A DNA stretch of 64,000 nt, taken from assembly GCF_000007345.1 (NCBI RefSeq), contig NC_003552.1, positions 5,687,493 through 5,751,492 of the forward strand, written 5' to 3'. The notes under the pieces are model-generated. The model did not search any database and was not told the origin of the DNA. It saw nothing but the letters and a program-made list of their open reading frames with translations. The stretch is from Methanosarcina acetivorans C2A. GTDB taxonomy: Archaea > Halobacteriota > Methanosarcinia > Methanosarcinales > Methanosarcinaceae. Of this stretch, positions 50,014 through 63,894 are shown in pieces. Made by a program: the position numbers and the translations under genes. Position 1 is the stretch's first letter. Each line of letters opens with the position of its first letter.

Positions 50014-50643
50014 ATGGTTGATGAACCTGAGAGGGAAGCAGGTACTGATATTCACAACAAGGAAATTGAGAGGGAGGTCTCGGTTGCTGAAGTGATGAAT
50101 AAAACAGTCATCACAATGGACATTAACACAGATATCCCTGCCATTGCAAGGGAAATGACCCAAAACAATGTTGGAAGCGTAATTATTACACAAAACGAAA
50201 AAGCCATGGGGATTATTACCGAAAGGGACCTTGTGAAGGGTATTGTTGCAGAGAACAGAAAACCAAGGGAAGTGAATGCAAGCGAAATCCTTTCTACCCC
50301 GCTGCTAACTGTGGAGCCCGGGACAAGTATAGTAAAAGCTTCCGAAATCATGTTAAAAGCCAATATTAAAAGGCTGCCAGTCCTTGAAGACAGCACAATT
50401 ATAGGAATTATATCTCACACAGACATCCTGATGATTACACCTGGACTCAGCACCATTCTCAAAGACCTTATTGATATGAACCGGGAGGCTCTCCTCTCCA
50501 CTCCTGCAATTGAAGAAGTCGAAGGAGACTTCATTACAGGAATATGTGAGTCCTGTCTCTATCATTCAATAGACCTCAAATTAGTTAACGGCAGGTATTT
50601 ATGCGAAAACTGCCGGCATGAGGAAGGCGAAGACTACGAGTGA
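50014..50643 (+). CDS. CBS-pair protein with C-terminal zinc ribbon
   Basis: 209 residues. Two CBS domains (about 22-80 and 88-145; motifs GSVIITQNEKAMGIITERDL and RLPVLEDSTIIGIISHTDI) are followed by a zinc ribbon with C178-x2-C181 and C197-x2-C200. CBS pairs bind adenine nucleotides or SAM and report energy state; the ribbon could bind DNA, RNA or a protein. First of five CBS genes in a row, all on the plus strand, each with its own 250-430 bp spacer. Confidence 0.87.
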   Translation: MVDEPEREAGTDIHNKEIEREVSVAEVMNKTVITMDINTDIPAIAREMTQNNVGSVIITQNEKAMGIITERDLVKGIVAENRKPREVNASEILSTPLLTVEPGTSIVKASEIMLKANIKRLPVLEDSTIIGIISHTDILMITPGLSTILKDLIDMNREALLSTPAIEEVEGDFITGICESCLYHSIDLKLVNGRYLCENCRHEEGEDYE

Positions 50644-55525
<4,882 letters not shown>

Positions 55526-55738
55526 ACTTCAGAGAAAAGAGAGGGAAAAAAGGTCTGCCTCTTAAGGACAGACCTTCCTGATCTTTTAATCTTTCCTGTT
55601 TTACCCGTTTTTCACTAACCTGTAGTTATTTCATTCTTTGCTATAGTTTTCACTTGCCTGCAGTTACTTAGTAGTTACTGCTTGGCACTTGCTTCTGAAA
55701 GTTGTTTCTGACAGTTAATATTTAGCAGTTATTTCTGT

Positions 55739-56530
55739 TTAGAAAGACTTGTCTCCGCCAATAAGGCCGCCGAGGATATCACTTCCCCCGATGCCGGTCT
55801 GTTCTCCTCTATTCTGATGGGAAGCTGAAGCTGCATAGATTCTGTCAGCGAGGCGTGAGAAAGGCAGGCTCTGCATATAAATGGTTCCCGGACCTGTTAG
55901 GGTTGCAAGGACAATTCCTTCGCCCCCGAAGAGGGCATTTTTGAAGTCCTTGGACCAGGTTATGTCGTAATTTACAGTTTCGGTAAAAGCTGCCACACAG
56001 CCTGTGTCAACATGGTATGTCTCACCCGGAGCCAGATCCTTTCTTACAACCGTGCCTCCGATATGGACAAAGGCAAAGCCGTTTCCCCGCAACCTCTGAA
56101 GAATGAAACCCTCACCACCGAAAAGCCCTGTTCCGATTCTGCGAGTAAAAGCAACTTCCACGTCCACGCCGCGGGCAGCACAGAGAAAAGCGTCTTTCTG
56201 GCAGAGGATACTGCCTCCGAATTTTGAAAGGTCAAGGGGGATAATCTTGCCCGGATACGGAGCCGCAAAGGCCACATGCCCTTTTCCGGAACCTTTGTGG
56301 ATAAAGTTTGTAATAAAAAAACTTTCCCCGGTCAGGGCTCTTTTCAGTCCCTTTTTCAGACCTCCGAGGAGTCCGCCCCCTTCACTGCCCATACTTGTCT
56401 GCATCTGGATTCCGGGTCCCATATATGCCATGGCTCCGGCTTCTGCCTGAACAGCCTCGCCTGGATCAAGCTCAATTTCAACGATTTGCATATCGTTCCC
56501 AATAATCTCGTAGTCGATATCGTCAGCCAT
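55739..56530 (-). CDS. AIM24/TIGR00266 family protein
   Basis: 263 residues. The pattern of the family is clear: QIVEIELDPGEAVQAEAGAMAYM at the start, GLKRALTGESFFITNFIHKGSGKGHVAFAAPYPGKI in the middle and a glycine-rich GIGGSDILGGLIGG end. The double-stranded beta-helix fold is known from structures of the family, but no activity is established. Convergent with the CBS series and divergent from the RNA ligase gene. Confidence 0.85.
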   Translation of the reverse strand: MADDIDYEIIGNDMQIVEIELDPGEAVQAEAGAMAYMGPGIQMQTSMGSEGGGLLGGLKKGLKRALTGESFFITNFIHKGSGKGHVAFAAPYPGKIIPLDLSKFGGSILCQKDAFLCAARGVDVEVAFTRRIGTGLFGGEGFILQRLRGNGFAFVHIGGTVVRKDLAPGETYHVDTGCVAAFTETVNYDITWSKDFKNALFGGEGIVLATLTGPGTIYMQSLPFSRLADRIYAASASHQNRGEQTGIGGSDILGGLIGGDKSF

Positions 56531-56726
56531 TTTATAGCCTCGTAACTTAATTGAAATTCAAGTACAGAAGAAATTAGAAGCCACATACTTAAAAAGATAT
56601 TTGATAGATTGGCTTATTCTTTAGAAACAAACCGATTTTTGTGAATGGGTATTTTGTAAATGGGTATGTCCTGAAGCCAAGAAAGAAATGCTAACTTATT
56701 TCATGCCTGAACACAGATAAACAGAT

Positions 56727-57899
56727 ATGCATAAAGAGGAGAATGGGGAAATAGATCCTGACTTTATAAACCGGCTGGCGGGTTTCCTGGGCTTTGAAGA
56801 AGAGAGAGTCCGGCACCTTTTTGAAAAGAAGTACCTTGCCCGGAACTGGGGAAAACATGAGCATATGCTCCGTTTTGACAAAGAAATTTCCCATATAGAG
56901 CACGGAACCGTACTTTATGAAAAAGGCAGCTCTTTTGAAATTATTATGGGCTTCCCGAAGATCCGGAGAGCCATGGTTCTGGACCCCACACTTAAAAAAC
57001 ACTTCAACGGCCTCAGCAAACTGGCTATAGAAGAAAAGATGAACGGATACAACGTCCGGGTAGCGCAGGTAGACGGAGAGATCCTTGCGATCACCCGGAG
57101 CGGGTATATCTGCCCTTACACAACAGAAAGGGCAAATGTAAAACTTAACCTGGAATTCTTTGACGCTTTTCCGGAGCTTGTGCTCTACGGGGAAATGGTA
57201 GGCCCTGACAACCCATATGTCCCGAAAACAATCTATGACATCGAGTCCGTAGAGTTTTTCATCTTCGATATCCGGGAGAAAAACACAGGCAAACCCCTGC
57301 CCACAGCAAAAAGGCGCGAGCTGATGGAAAAATACGGCTTTTTCCAGGTGAGGTCCTTTGGGGAAATTCCCCTGGAAACAGCCCCCGAAGAAATCGCAGG
57401 AATCATCCGGGAACTTGGAAAAAACGAGCATGAAGGCGTGGTCATCAAAGACCCGGAAATGGTCCTTCCCTCTCTGAAGTACACCTCCTCCCAGAGCAAC
57501 TGCTCCGACCTCAGGCACGCTTTCAAGTTTTACAACGAAGCCGGAAGGGATTACATGCTCTCCCGAATAGTCAGGGAGGGTTTTCAGACCGTGGAATGGA
57601 ACGAAGACGAAACCGAGTTCAAGGAGCGCTGCATACAGCTTGGAGAAAGCATCCTGACCCCCCTGAGAGAATCCATCAGAAACGTAAAGGACGGGGAAAG
57701 GCTCTACGAAGAGGTAAGAATCAGAGTCAGAGACCTGAAAACCGTGACAGAATTTGAGAATTACCTAAAAAGGCTTGGGGTGGATACAATCTTTGAAACC
57801 CCTCAACTTGCAGGAAACGAGTACCTGGTAAACATCAAGAAAGTCAATAAAAGCACCAATGATAAAACTCAGGCGATCTGGGAAGGAGAGCTCTGGTGA
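56727..57899 (+). CDS. ATP-dependent RNA ligase, Pab1020/Rnl3 family
   Basis: 390 residues, family length. The nucleotidyl lysine is K104 in motif I (EEKMNGYNVRV), followed by the motif III region VLYGEMVGPDNPY, motif IV EGVVIKDPEM (about 236-245) and motif V SLKYT. A helical C-terminal domain for dimerisation follows. These enzymes join 5'-phosphate and 3'-hydroxyl RNA ends and can circularise RNA. With rtcA and kptA in the same window it suggests active RNA end repair, though they are not in one operon. Confidence 0.9.
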   Translation: MHKEENGEIDPDFINRLAGFLGFEEERVRHLFEKKYLARNWGKHEHMLRFDKEISHIEHGTVLYEKGSSFEIIMGFPKIRRAMVLDPTLKKHFNGLSKLAIEEKMNGYNVRVAQVDGEILAITRSGYICPYTTERANVKLNLEFFDAFPELVLYGEMVGPDNPYVPKTIYDIESVEFFIFDIREKNTGKPLPTAKRRELMEKYGFFQVRSFGEIPLETAPEEIAGIIRELGKNEHEGVVIKDPEMVLPSLKYTSSQSNCSDLRHAFKFYNEAGRDYMLSRIVREGFQTVEWNEDETEFKERCIQLGESILTPLRESIRNVKDGERLYEEVRIRVRDLKTVTEFENYLKRLGVDTIFETPQLAGNEYLVNIKKVNKSTNDKTQAIWEGELW

Positions 57900-58303
57900 C
57901 AAGGTTTATCCGGCAATAGAACTTTTTTCCGGCTATTTTTGATTTACTTCTTTTTCTGCTTTTTTCTTTCTTAATCGCTTTTCTTTTTCTGCTTGTTTTT
58001 CTTTCTTATATCACTTTTTGTTCTTGATTGTATTTTGAGAGCATTGCGAAAAGAAATATATTACAGTATATTAATACCAGTGGCAGATACAAAGTTAACT
58101 GAAGCCATAGTCTAAAAATGCAGTTTAAAATGATTTGTAAATTTCAAAAAACTGGCTTATCCTGGAAATACAGGGTTTAAATTAATCCTGTAAATTAACC
58201 CTTAAATTCAAAACTACTTCAACAAATCTGGAAATACTCCCATACATATCATTGATTCAGAAAATACTGATTCAAAAACATAATTCAGAAAAGGGGACTC
58301 ACA
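57900..58303. other. T-rich spacer
   Basis: CTTTTTCTGCTTNTTTTTCTTTC is repeated at 57948-58010, which could end the ligase transcript. AAAGAAATATATTACAGTATATTAA near 58050 resembles promoter DNA for the next gene. No gene is seen. Confidence 0.5.
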
Positions 58304-59356
58304 ATGGCAAACGTTGCAATCATCGGAACTGAAAAAAGCGGGAGGACCTCCCTTGCCGCAAACCTCGGGAGAAAAGGAACGTCTTCCGACATAACCATGT
58401 ACAATAACGATAAGGAAAGCCGTAAAATGGTTTTTGTGGATGCTCACAGTTATCCGAAAACCCTGAAATCCCTGATTACGGCCCTTAATATTTCGGACCT
58501 GGCAGTCCTGTGCATCCCTCCCCAGGGTCTGGACGCCCATACAGGAGAATGCATCATTGCCCTGGACTTGCTCGGGTTTAAACATGGAATTATTGCCCTG
58601 ACAAGGTCGGACAGTACCCATATGTATGCAATTGATGAGCTGAAGGCAAAAATAAAGGTAATCACTGCAGGAACCGCACTCCAGGACTGGGAATGTATCT
58701 CCCTCAATACAAACAAAAGCGCAAAGAACCCCTTTGAAGGCGTGGATGACCTTAAAGCCAGAATAAATGAGATGGCAGAGCAGATAGAAGCCGAACAGGC
58801 AGAACTTAACAGCCTGCCTGCAAGGATCTTCATAGACCACGCTTTCAATGTGACAGGCAAAGGTTGTGTCGTGCTCGGAGTTGTCAAGCAGGGGATCTCA
58901 AAGGACAAGGATAAGACCAAAATTTTCCCGCTGGACAGGGATATCGAAATCCGCTCTATCCAGAGCCATGATGTGGACATCGACAGCGCCCCGACAGGTA
59001 CAAGAGTAGGCATGCGCCTTAAAAATGTCCAGGCAAAAGACATAGAGAGAGGCTTCATCATTTCCGATAAGGAAATCGTGACAACCGACTATACCCTGGA
59101 ATGTACCATTTCAAAATTCACGAAAAAAATAGAACCTGCAAGTGTCCTTCATCTTTTTGTCGGTTTGCAGTCCGAACCTGTGCGTGTTGAAAAAATCCTA
59201 GTTGACGGAAACGAAGTAAAAGAAGCAAAGCCGGGAACCACCTGCGTGCTGGAACTTTCAGGGAACAAAAAGGTCGCCTACAGCAAAGAAGACCGTTTCC
59301 TGCTTGCAAACCTTGACCTGACCCAGCGCTTTGCAGGTTACGGTTTTTCGAAATAA
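58304..59356 (+). CDS. SelB/EF-Tu-like translation-factor paralogue with degenerate G domain
   Basis: 350 residues. The N-terminal half has the G-domain fold but GTEKSGRTS in place of GHVDHGKT, VDAH for DxxG and TRSD for NKxD, so GTP binding would be altered. The second half holds EF-Tu domain 2 (RIFIDHAFNVTGKGCVVLGVVKQG) and a domain 3-like barrel. Methanosarcina does not use selenocysteine, and archaeal SelB-like paralogues without this role have been described. It may bind an unusual tRNA or act as a regulator. AAGGGG-type site before ATG. Single gene. Confidence 0.78.
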   Translation: MANVAIIGTEKSGRTSLAANLGRKGTSSDITMYNNDKESRKMVFVDAHSYPKTLKSLITALNISDLAVLCIPPQGLDAHTGECIIALDLLGFKHGIIALTRSDSTHMYAIDELKAKIKVITAGTALQDWECISLNTNKSAKNPFEGVDDLKARINEMAEQIEAEQAELNSLPARIFIDHAFNVTGKGCVVLGVVKQGISKDKDKTKIFPLDRDIEIRSIQSHDVDIDSAPTGTRVGMRLKNVQAKDIERGFIISDKEIVTTDYTLECTISKFTKKIEPASVLHLFVGLQSEPVRVEKILVDGNEVKEAKPGTTCVLELSGNKKVAYSKEDRFLLANLDLTQRFAGYGFSK

Positions 59357-59474
59357 GATAAAAAGAGCTCGGTTTAAAAAATCGAATTAAAAACAGATTG
59401 AGATCGAACTAAAGTCGGATTGAAAGCCGGATTAAAAGATCGGACAAAAAAGGGTGGGTGAAGAAGGGAAAAAC

Positions 59475-59957
59475 ATGTCTCAGGAAACAGACAGGACTCT
59501 CTATGGCAGAGTCTTTCACAGGAATGTCTGCTGGCAGCGTTCATACGAAAGAGCGGAAGGGGAAGAACTCTTAATGGCACTTTACGGCAGCTTAAGAAAC
59601 GGGCTTTACAATAACCGGCGTTTCGATCTTCAAAACCGGTCCGAATTCCTTGGGACTATAAAAATCGATGGATACTCCCTCTATTCTCTTGGCCCCTACC
59701 CTGCTGTTTATCCTTCGGAAAAAGGTTCCGTGGTTGCAGAAGTGCGCAGATTTTCGGGAAAAAGACAGCTTGAAGTTGCAAAATCCATCGATTATATGGA
59801 ACTTTTTGGCGGGTACCACAGGGAATATGTGGACCTGGAACTCCCGGAGAAAAAACTCAGGGGTATCATCTACGTGTATGACGAAAAGCCTGAAACTGAG
59901 GTAATTGATCATGGGGACTGGGCCAGATACCTCAAAGAAAAAGAGCTGCCTGAGTAA
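59475..59957 (+). CDS. Gamma-glutamylcyclotransferase-like (AIG2/GGCT) protein
   Basis: 160 residues from ATG 59475. The GGCT fold motif YGSLR is at 37-41, followed by FLGTIKIDGYSLYSLGPYPAV, and the acidic residue expected for catalysis is likely in SEKGSVVAEV or the following region. The family typically starts at MALYGSLR, so this protein carries about 33 extra N-terminal residues; ATG 59574 is an alternative start. Substrate unknown; gamma-glutamyl amine-type compounds are used by relatives. Confidence 0.78.
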   Translation: MSQETDRTLYGRVFHRNVCWQRSYERAEGEELLMALYGSLRNGLYNNRRFDLQNRSEFLGTIKIDGYSLYSLGPYPAVYPSEKGSVVAEVRRFSGKRQLEVAKSIDYMELFGGYHREYVDLELPEKKLRGIIYVYDEKPETEVIDHGDWARYLKEKELPE

Positions 59958-60110
59958 AAGCTGAAAAAATAAATAGATAAATATGTCTGTAGATAAATAC
60001 CGTCCGCGTAAGGAGTTCCCAATATACCGAAACTTTATTAATAGAGAGTCCTGAAAATGTTCGGTAATGAACAACAACTAAACCATTCTGTTTTGTTGAA
60101 AGACGTTAAC

Positions 60111-60325
60111 GGTTAATCACAGATATAGAGCCACGGTTAATCATAGATATAGAGCCACGGTTAATCACAGATATAGAGCCACGGTTAATCATAGATATAG
60201 AGCCACGGTTAATCACAGATATAGAGCCACGGTTAATCGCAAATATAGCGTCTGAAGGCTGATTGTAGATATAGAGTTTGGCGGTTAATCATAGATATCG
60301 GGTCTAACGGTTAATCGCAGATATG
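60111..60325. repeat. 24-bp tandem repeat array
   Basis: Five units GGTTAATCA(C/T)AGATATAGAG + CCAC start at 60111, 60135, 60159, 60183 and 60207; units 1, 3, 5 and 2, 4 are identical, so the real period is 48 bp. Degenerate copies continue to 60325, immediately before the methyltransferase gene. No spacers of variable sequence, so not a CRISPR. The rest of the spacer from 59958 shows no gene. Confidence 0.92.
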
Positions 60326-60358
60326 AGAGTCCGTGAAGTTGGAAAGGAGGGCTCGTTA

Positions 60359-61198
60359 ATGAATTTTACAGATATTATTGAGTTTGCAGAAAAACCGCAA
60401 ATCTATGCGGAAGGGAATGCTGTTATGTGGACGGATGACCACATTTCAAAGAAATTGTTGGATGTTCACCTGAACCCGGATATCGACCTTGCAAGCCGGA
60501 GAAGAACGAGTATAAAGAGCACTGCGGACTGGATTTTAAATTCAGTCAATCTGGAAAGAATGAACATTCTTGATCTGGGATGCGGACCCGGATTGTATGC
60601 TGAACTCCTGGCAGAAAGGGGACATAAAGTAACAGGTGTCGATTTCTCTAAGAATTCAATCGAATATGCCAGAAGCGAAGCCATAAAGAAAAATCTGGAT
60701 ATAAAATACGTAAACCTGAATTACCTCGAATTGCGTGAAGAAAATAAATATGATCTCGTAATGATGGTTTTTACTGACTTTGGCGTCCTAGTACCAGAGG
60801 CAAGAAAGAAGTTGTTGCATAACGTTTACCGGGCTTTAAAACCTGGCGGAACTTTCATTTTTGATGTTTTGAGCGATAAAGACATTGAAATGAAAGTTAC
60901 TGAGAAATCCTGGGAAGTGGTAGACCATGGCTTCTGGAAAGACAGACCACACCTGATTCTTTCAGACTCCTTTTACTATCCGAAACACAAAGTGATATTG
61001 TACCAGCACATCGTAATCGATAATTCTGACAATTTCAATGTATATCGTTTTTGGACTCACTTTTTTAAGTCTGAAGACCTGAAGAAACTGCTGAAACAGG
61101 AAGGCTTTGAAAAAATCGAGTGCTATGATAATGTCTTACCGGATATCGATATCTGGAATGGAAATAACGTTATCTTTTGCAAAACAACTAAAAAGTAA
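60359..61198 (+). CDS. Class I SAM-dependent methyltransferase
   Basis: 279 residues from ATG 60359, with AAGGAGG 8 nt upstream. Motif I is LDLGCGPG at 71-78, GVDF ends strand 2, YDLVMMVFTDFGVL is the motif IV region and LKPGGTFIFDV motif V/VI. The long C-terminal part with DSFYYPKHKVILYQHIVID and FWTHFFKSEDLKKLL resembles small-molecule methyltransferases of the Methyltransf_25 group. Substrate unknown. The preceding repeat array could affect its expression. Confidence 0.82.
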   Translation: MNFTDIIEFAEKPQIYAEGNAVMWTDDHISKKLLDVHLNPDIDLASRRRTSIKSTADWILNSVNLERMNILDLGCGPGLYAELLAERGHKVTGVDFSKNSIEYARSEAIKKNLDIKYVNLNYLELREENKYDLVMMVFTDFGVLVPEARKKLLHNVYRALKPGGTFIFDVLSDKDIEMKVTEKSWEVVDHGFWKDRPHLILSDSFYYPKHKVILYQHIVIDNSDNFNVYRFWTHFFKSEDLKKLLKQEGFEKIECYDNVLPDIDIWNGNNVIFCKTTKK

Positions 61199-61498
61199 TT
61201 TCAACAGGTTCTCCGAGTGAATCAATTATTTTGGAAATACAACTTTGGAAATATAATTTTGGAAATACAATTATTTTGGAAACGCCGGGAAAAGAACGGT
61301 TTGAAAAAAATGAAAAAACCGAAAACAGAAACAAAATGGAAAACAGAAACAAAATGGAAACAGAAACAAAATGGAAACAGAAACAAAATGGAAACAGAAA
61401 CAAAATGGAAACAGAAACAAAATGGAAAACAGAAACAAAAAGGAAAACAGAAACAAAAAGGAAAACAGAAACAAAAAGGAAAATAGAGCCTTGAAAAC
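61199..61498. repeat. Purine-rich 17/18-bp tandem repeat spacer
   Basis: TTTGGAAATACAA-type repeats at 61225-61285 are followed by a 17-bp unit ATGGAAACAGAAACAAA and then an 18-bp unit AGGAAAACAGAAACAAAA up to 61485. Because 17 is not a multiple of 3, the three plus-strand frames rotate through the same peptides; all three stay open, but this is a by-product of the repeat. Not judged coding. Confidence 0.85.
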
Positions 61499-62272
61499 TC
61501 ACAGTTTTCTTAAGAATTCAAGGCTTTTGATCCCTCCTTCAACGGAAGCCATTTCGGTAACAAAGATTCCCTTATAGTTTGAGAGCTTCTCCATAACGTG
61601 CTTCCAATCTATATTACCCTCCCCGAGGGGGAGATGTTCATCTTTTTTGCCCATGTTATCATGAATATGCACATGGGAAATTCTGTCTTTCAGCTGGTCC
61701 AGAAACTCGTCTATAAGCCTAACAGTGTTGGCATGCCCTACATCGAAGGTGAAACCCACGTTGTGGCTCCCGACGGCATCGAGCATTTCCTGCATTTCGT
61801 CAGGGTATTTGCCAAAGATCTTCGGGAAATCGGGCATATTCTCAACAGCTACAATGATCCCGAAATCTGCAGCAAAGTCGCATAATTCCCGGATGGAAGC
61901 AAGGTTTGTCATGTAGGCTTGATCTGGCACCTGCACCCCATAAGGAGAGAGATATCCGGGATGTACCACAGCAAGGTTGACATAATTCGAGGCAAGGGTG
62001 AGATAATTCTTCATCTGCCTGAGGACTTCTGCACGGATTGAGTCATTCAGGCCTGCGAGGTTCATATCAGAAAAAGGCAAGTGCAGAGTCAGTTCCAGAT
62101 TGGTGGTTTCATAAATATTCTTCAGGTTCTGAACGGTCTTGCTGCTCAGGCACTGGGACCCTTCCTGTACGATCTCCCAGCCCGTATACCCGTGGTCTTC
62201 GAGGTTGTACGCCCACTTAAAAGGATCTTCAACGACCGCACGCGACGAAAAACTGATTCTATGCAGCTGCAT
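61499..62272 (-). CDS. Sugar phosphate isomerase/epimerase-like TIM-barrel protein
   Basis: 257 residues of the AP endonuclease 2/xylose isomerase-like barrel. Metal-site motifs include LHLPFSDMN, VVHPG, VAVENMP, TFDVGHAN and HVHIHDNMGKKDEHLPLGEGNIDW, supplying the usual His/Glu/Asp ligands. The family covers sugar epimerases and inosose-type enzymes; substrate not evident. Monocistronic, with the repeat region at its 3' side. Confidence 0.82.
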   Translation of the reverse strand: MQLHRISFSSRAVVEDPFKWAYNLEDHGYTGWEIVQEGSQCLSSKTVQNLKNIYETTNLELTLHLPFSDMNLAGLNDSIRAEVLRQMKNYLTLASNYVNLAVVHPGYLSPYGVQVPDQAYMTNLASIRELCDFAADFGIIVAVENMPDFPKIFGKYPDEMQEMLDAVGSHNVGFTFDVGHANTVRLIDEFLDQLKDRISHVHIHDNMGKKDEHLPLGEGNIDWKHVMEKLSNYKGIFVTEMASVEGGIKSLEFLRKL

Positions 62273-62533
62273 GGTGACAATTCATCCCTGTTAATTTTTC
62301 TTTGCTAATTTTTCTTTCCTATCCGTCTTTGAATCCGTTTTTGTTAATTCTTCTTTGCTAATTAGCCCGTAGTCATCCCTGTTAATTAGTCCCTTTTAAC
62401 TCGTCCATTTCTATTAATCCAGTTTAAGTCATCCATTTTGATGTCCCTTTCAGCCATCCCTGATTGACATAAATTTGGGACGGGAACTGAATTATACTTA
62501 ACTAAACTTCGTAATTAACTGGACTTTAAGGGT

Positions 62534-63013
62534 TCAGCCCCTTTCCACATAGTCCATTTCCACTTCAACAACCGGTACCCCTTCTTCGGTAAGAGGCAAA
62601 AGCCACTCAAAGAGCTTTTCCATCTCCTCAGGAGAGTCTGTTCTGATTACGACTTCGATGGAGCCCAGGGGTTCTTCTTCAGCGGGAACGCTGGGAATTC
62701 CTACAAAAGCTGCCTGCTTGTTCAGTAAAAAACGAACTAAAAGCCCTTCACTGGATAACCCTTTACTGAAAACCTTGTTGCGAATACTGTCTATAATCGC
62801 TTCCCTGCGAATAAGTCCATGCAGAGTAAACAGGAGATCCAGTCCTCCCTCGCCTGTAAGGCGAAAAGCAGGAGAAACTCTTTTTTCAGATTCCGCCGCA
62901 TCAAGAGGCTCTTTTTGGAGTTCTATTCCCGTGAAGAGAACCGAAATTGCTTTGGTGACTTTTTCAGGGTCTTCCGTAGGATAAACAGCTGCTGAAACTT
63001 TTACATTTATCAT
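62534..63013 (-). CDS. UPF0201 family protein
   Basis: 159 residues from ATG 63013, with GGAG 9 nt upstream; the open frame continues to 63028. It matches the archaeal UPF0201 family: VKVSAAVYPTEDPEKVTKAI, a two-domain alpha/beta layout, and FLLNKQAAFVGIPSVPAEEEPLGSIEVVI. The fold resembles RNA-binding ribosomal protein domains, function unknown. It is followed in the genome order by UPF0200, a pairing I have the impression recurs in archaea, suggesting related roles. Confidence 0.82.
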   Translation of the reverse strand: MINVKVSAAVYPTEDPEKVTKAISVLFTGIELQKEPLDAAESEKRVSPAFRLTGEGGLDLLFTLHGLIRREAIIDSIRNKVFSKGLSSEGLLVRFLLNKQAAFVGIPSVPAEEEPLGSIEVVIRTDSPEEMEKLFEWLLPLTEEGVPVVEVEMDYVERG

Positions 63014-63124
63014 AAATCTACTCCACAATTAATCTCAAATGGGATTGTTCCGGAAAGTCGCTTTTTTTCGGGTTTGCTTTTGAACATTAAACTGTCAGAC
63101 TTGTTTGAATATTATACTGCCATA

Positions 63125-63178
63125 TTTGTTTTGAGAATTAACCCATCAGATTTGTTTTGAGAATTAACCCATCAGATT
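63125..63178. repeat. 26-bp direct repeat upstream of UPF0201
   Basis: TTTGTTTTGAGAATTAACCC + ATCAGA occurs twice in tandem in the spacer between UPF0201 and the UPF0200 gene. Confidence 0.75.
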
Positions 63179-63191
63179 TCATCCTGGGATG

Positions 63192-63752
63192 TTATTTTTC
63201 CGAGTTTGATTTCAAATAGTTATTCAAAACATCATTAACATCTTTTCTGAAGGTCTCAAGAGTGAAGCTGTTTTCAATTTCCACGTTAGAGGCTTCGATA
63301 GCTTCTCCCATGCCCCAGCTGAGTTCTCGTTCGTCTCTCTGGCGGAGGCCGTCTATACTGTTCATATCATCGCTTCTGCCTCTTTTTTGGACCCTGGAAA
63401 AACGAACCTCAAGGGGAGCGTAAATGGAAATCAGGATAAAGCCTTTTCCGAATTCCTGCCTGAAGCACTCCACTTCGGCAATCCCGCGCACACCGTCAAC
63501 AACTACAAGTTCCGAGCCTGTTTCCCTGATCTGAGAGACGCAGCGTCTGGCAACGGCATCCATGCCCTCACATTTGCGAAGGTCCGTTGCAACCATTCCG
63601 GTATTGGAATCATTGGGCTCAAGCCCACGCTTCAGTACTTCCTTCCGGATCACATCACCCATAATAATAACAGGAATGTCCATCTCAGCAGCAATCCTGG
63701 AAGCTTCGGATTTTCCCGAAGCTGGCATGCCTACAAAAGCTATTATCTTCAT
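63192..63752 (-). CDS. UPF0200 nucleoside-kinase-like P-loop protein
   Basis: 186 residues from ATG 63752 (a TTG sits directly before it). The P-loop is GMPASGKS at 8-15, with VVVDGVRGIAEVECF as Walker B region and RSDDMNSIDGLRQRDERELSWG as the lid. Relatives are adenylate, cytidylate and dephospho-CoA kinases; the UPF0200 family has no proven substrate that I can name. AGGTAA is the likely binding site. Probably co-oriented with UPF0201 downstream. Confidence 0.85.
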   Translation of the reverse strand: MKIIAFVGMPASGKSEASRIAAEMDIPVIIMGDVIRKEVLKRGLEPNDSNTGMVATDLRKCEGMDAVARRCVSQIRETGSELVVVDGVRGIAEVECFRQEFGKGFILISIYAPLEVRFSRVQKRGRSDDMNSIDGLRQRDERELSWGMGEAIEASNVEIENSFTLETFRKDVNDVLNNYLKSNSEK

Positions 63753-63805
63753 CAAAAATTACCTTTTAAACCTGAGTCCTTGGATTTGAATTATAACCTG
63801 AACTA

Positions 63806-63894
63806 ATTTGAATTACAAATCTGAGTTTATTTGAATTACAAATCTGAGTTTATTTGAATTACAAATCTGAGTTTATTTGAATTACAAATCTGAG
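63806..63894. repeat. 23-bp tandem repeat at the window end
   Basis: Four units ATTTGAATTACAAATCTGAG + TTT start at 63806, 63829, 63852 and 63875. They lie about 50-140 bp upstream of the minus-strand kinase start, thus in its promoter region. Nothing else is seen to 64000. Confidence 0.9.

Noticed and set aside
60111..60325. CRISPR array
   Set aside because: Repeats are contiguous with no unique spacers; the same holds for all other tandem repeats in the window.
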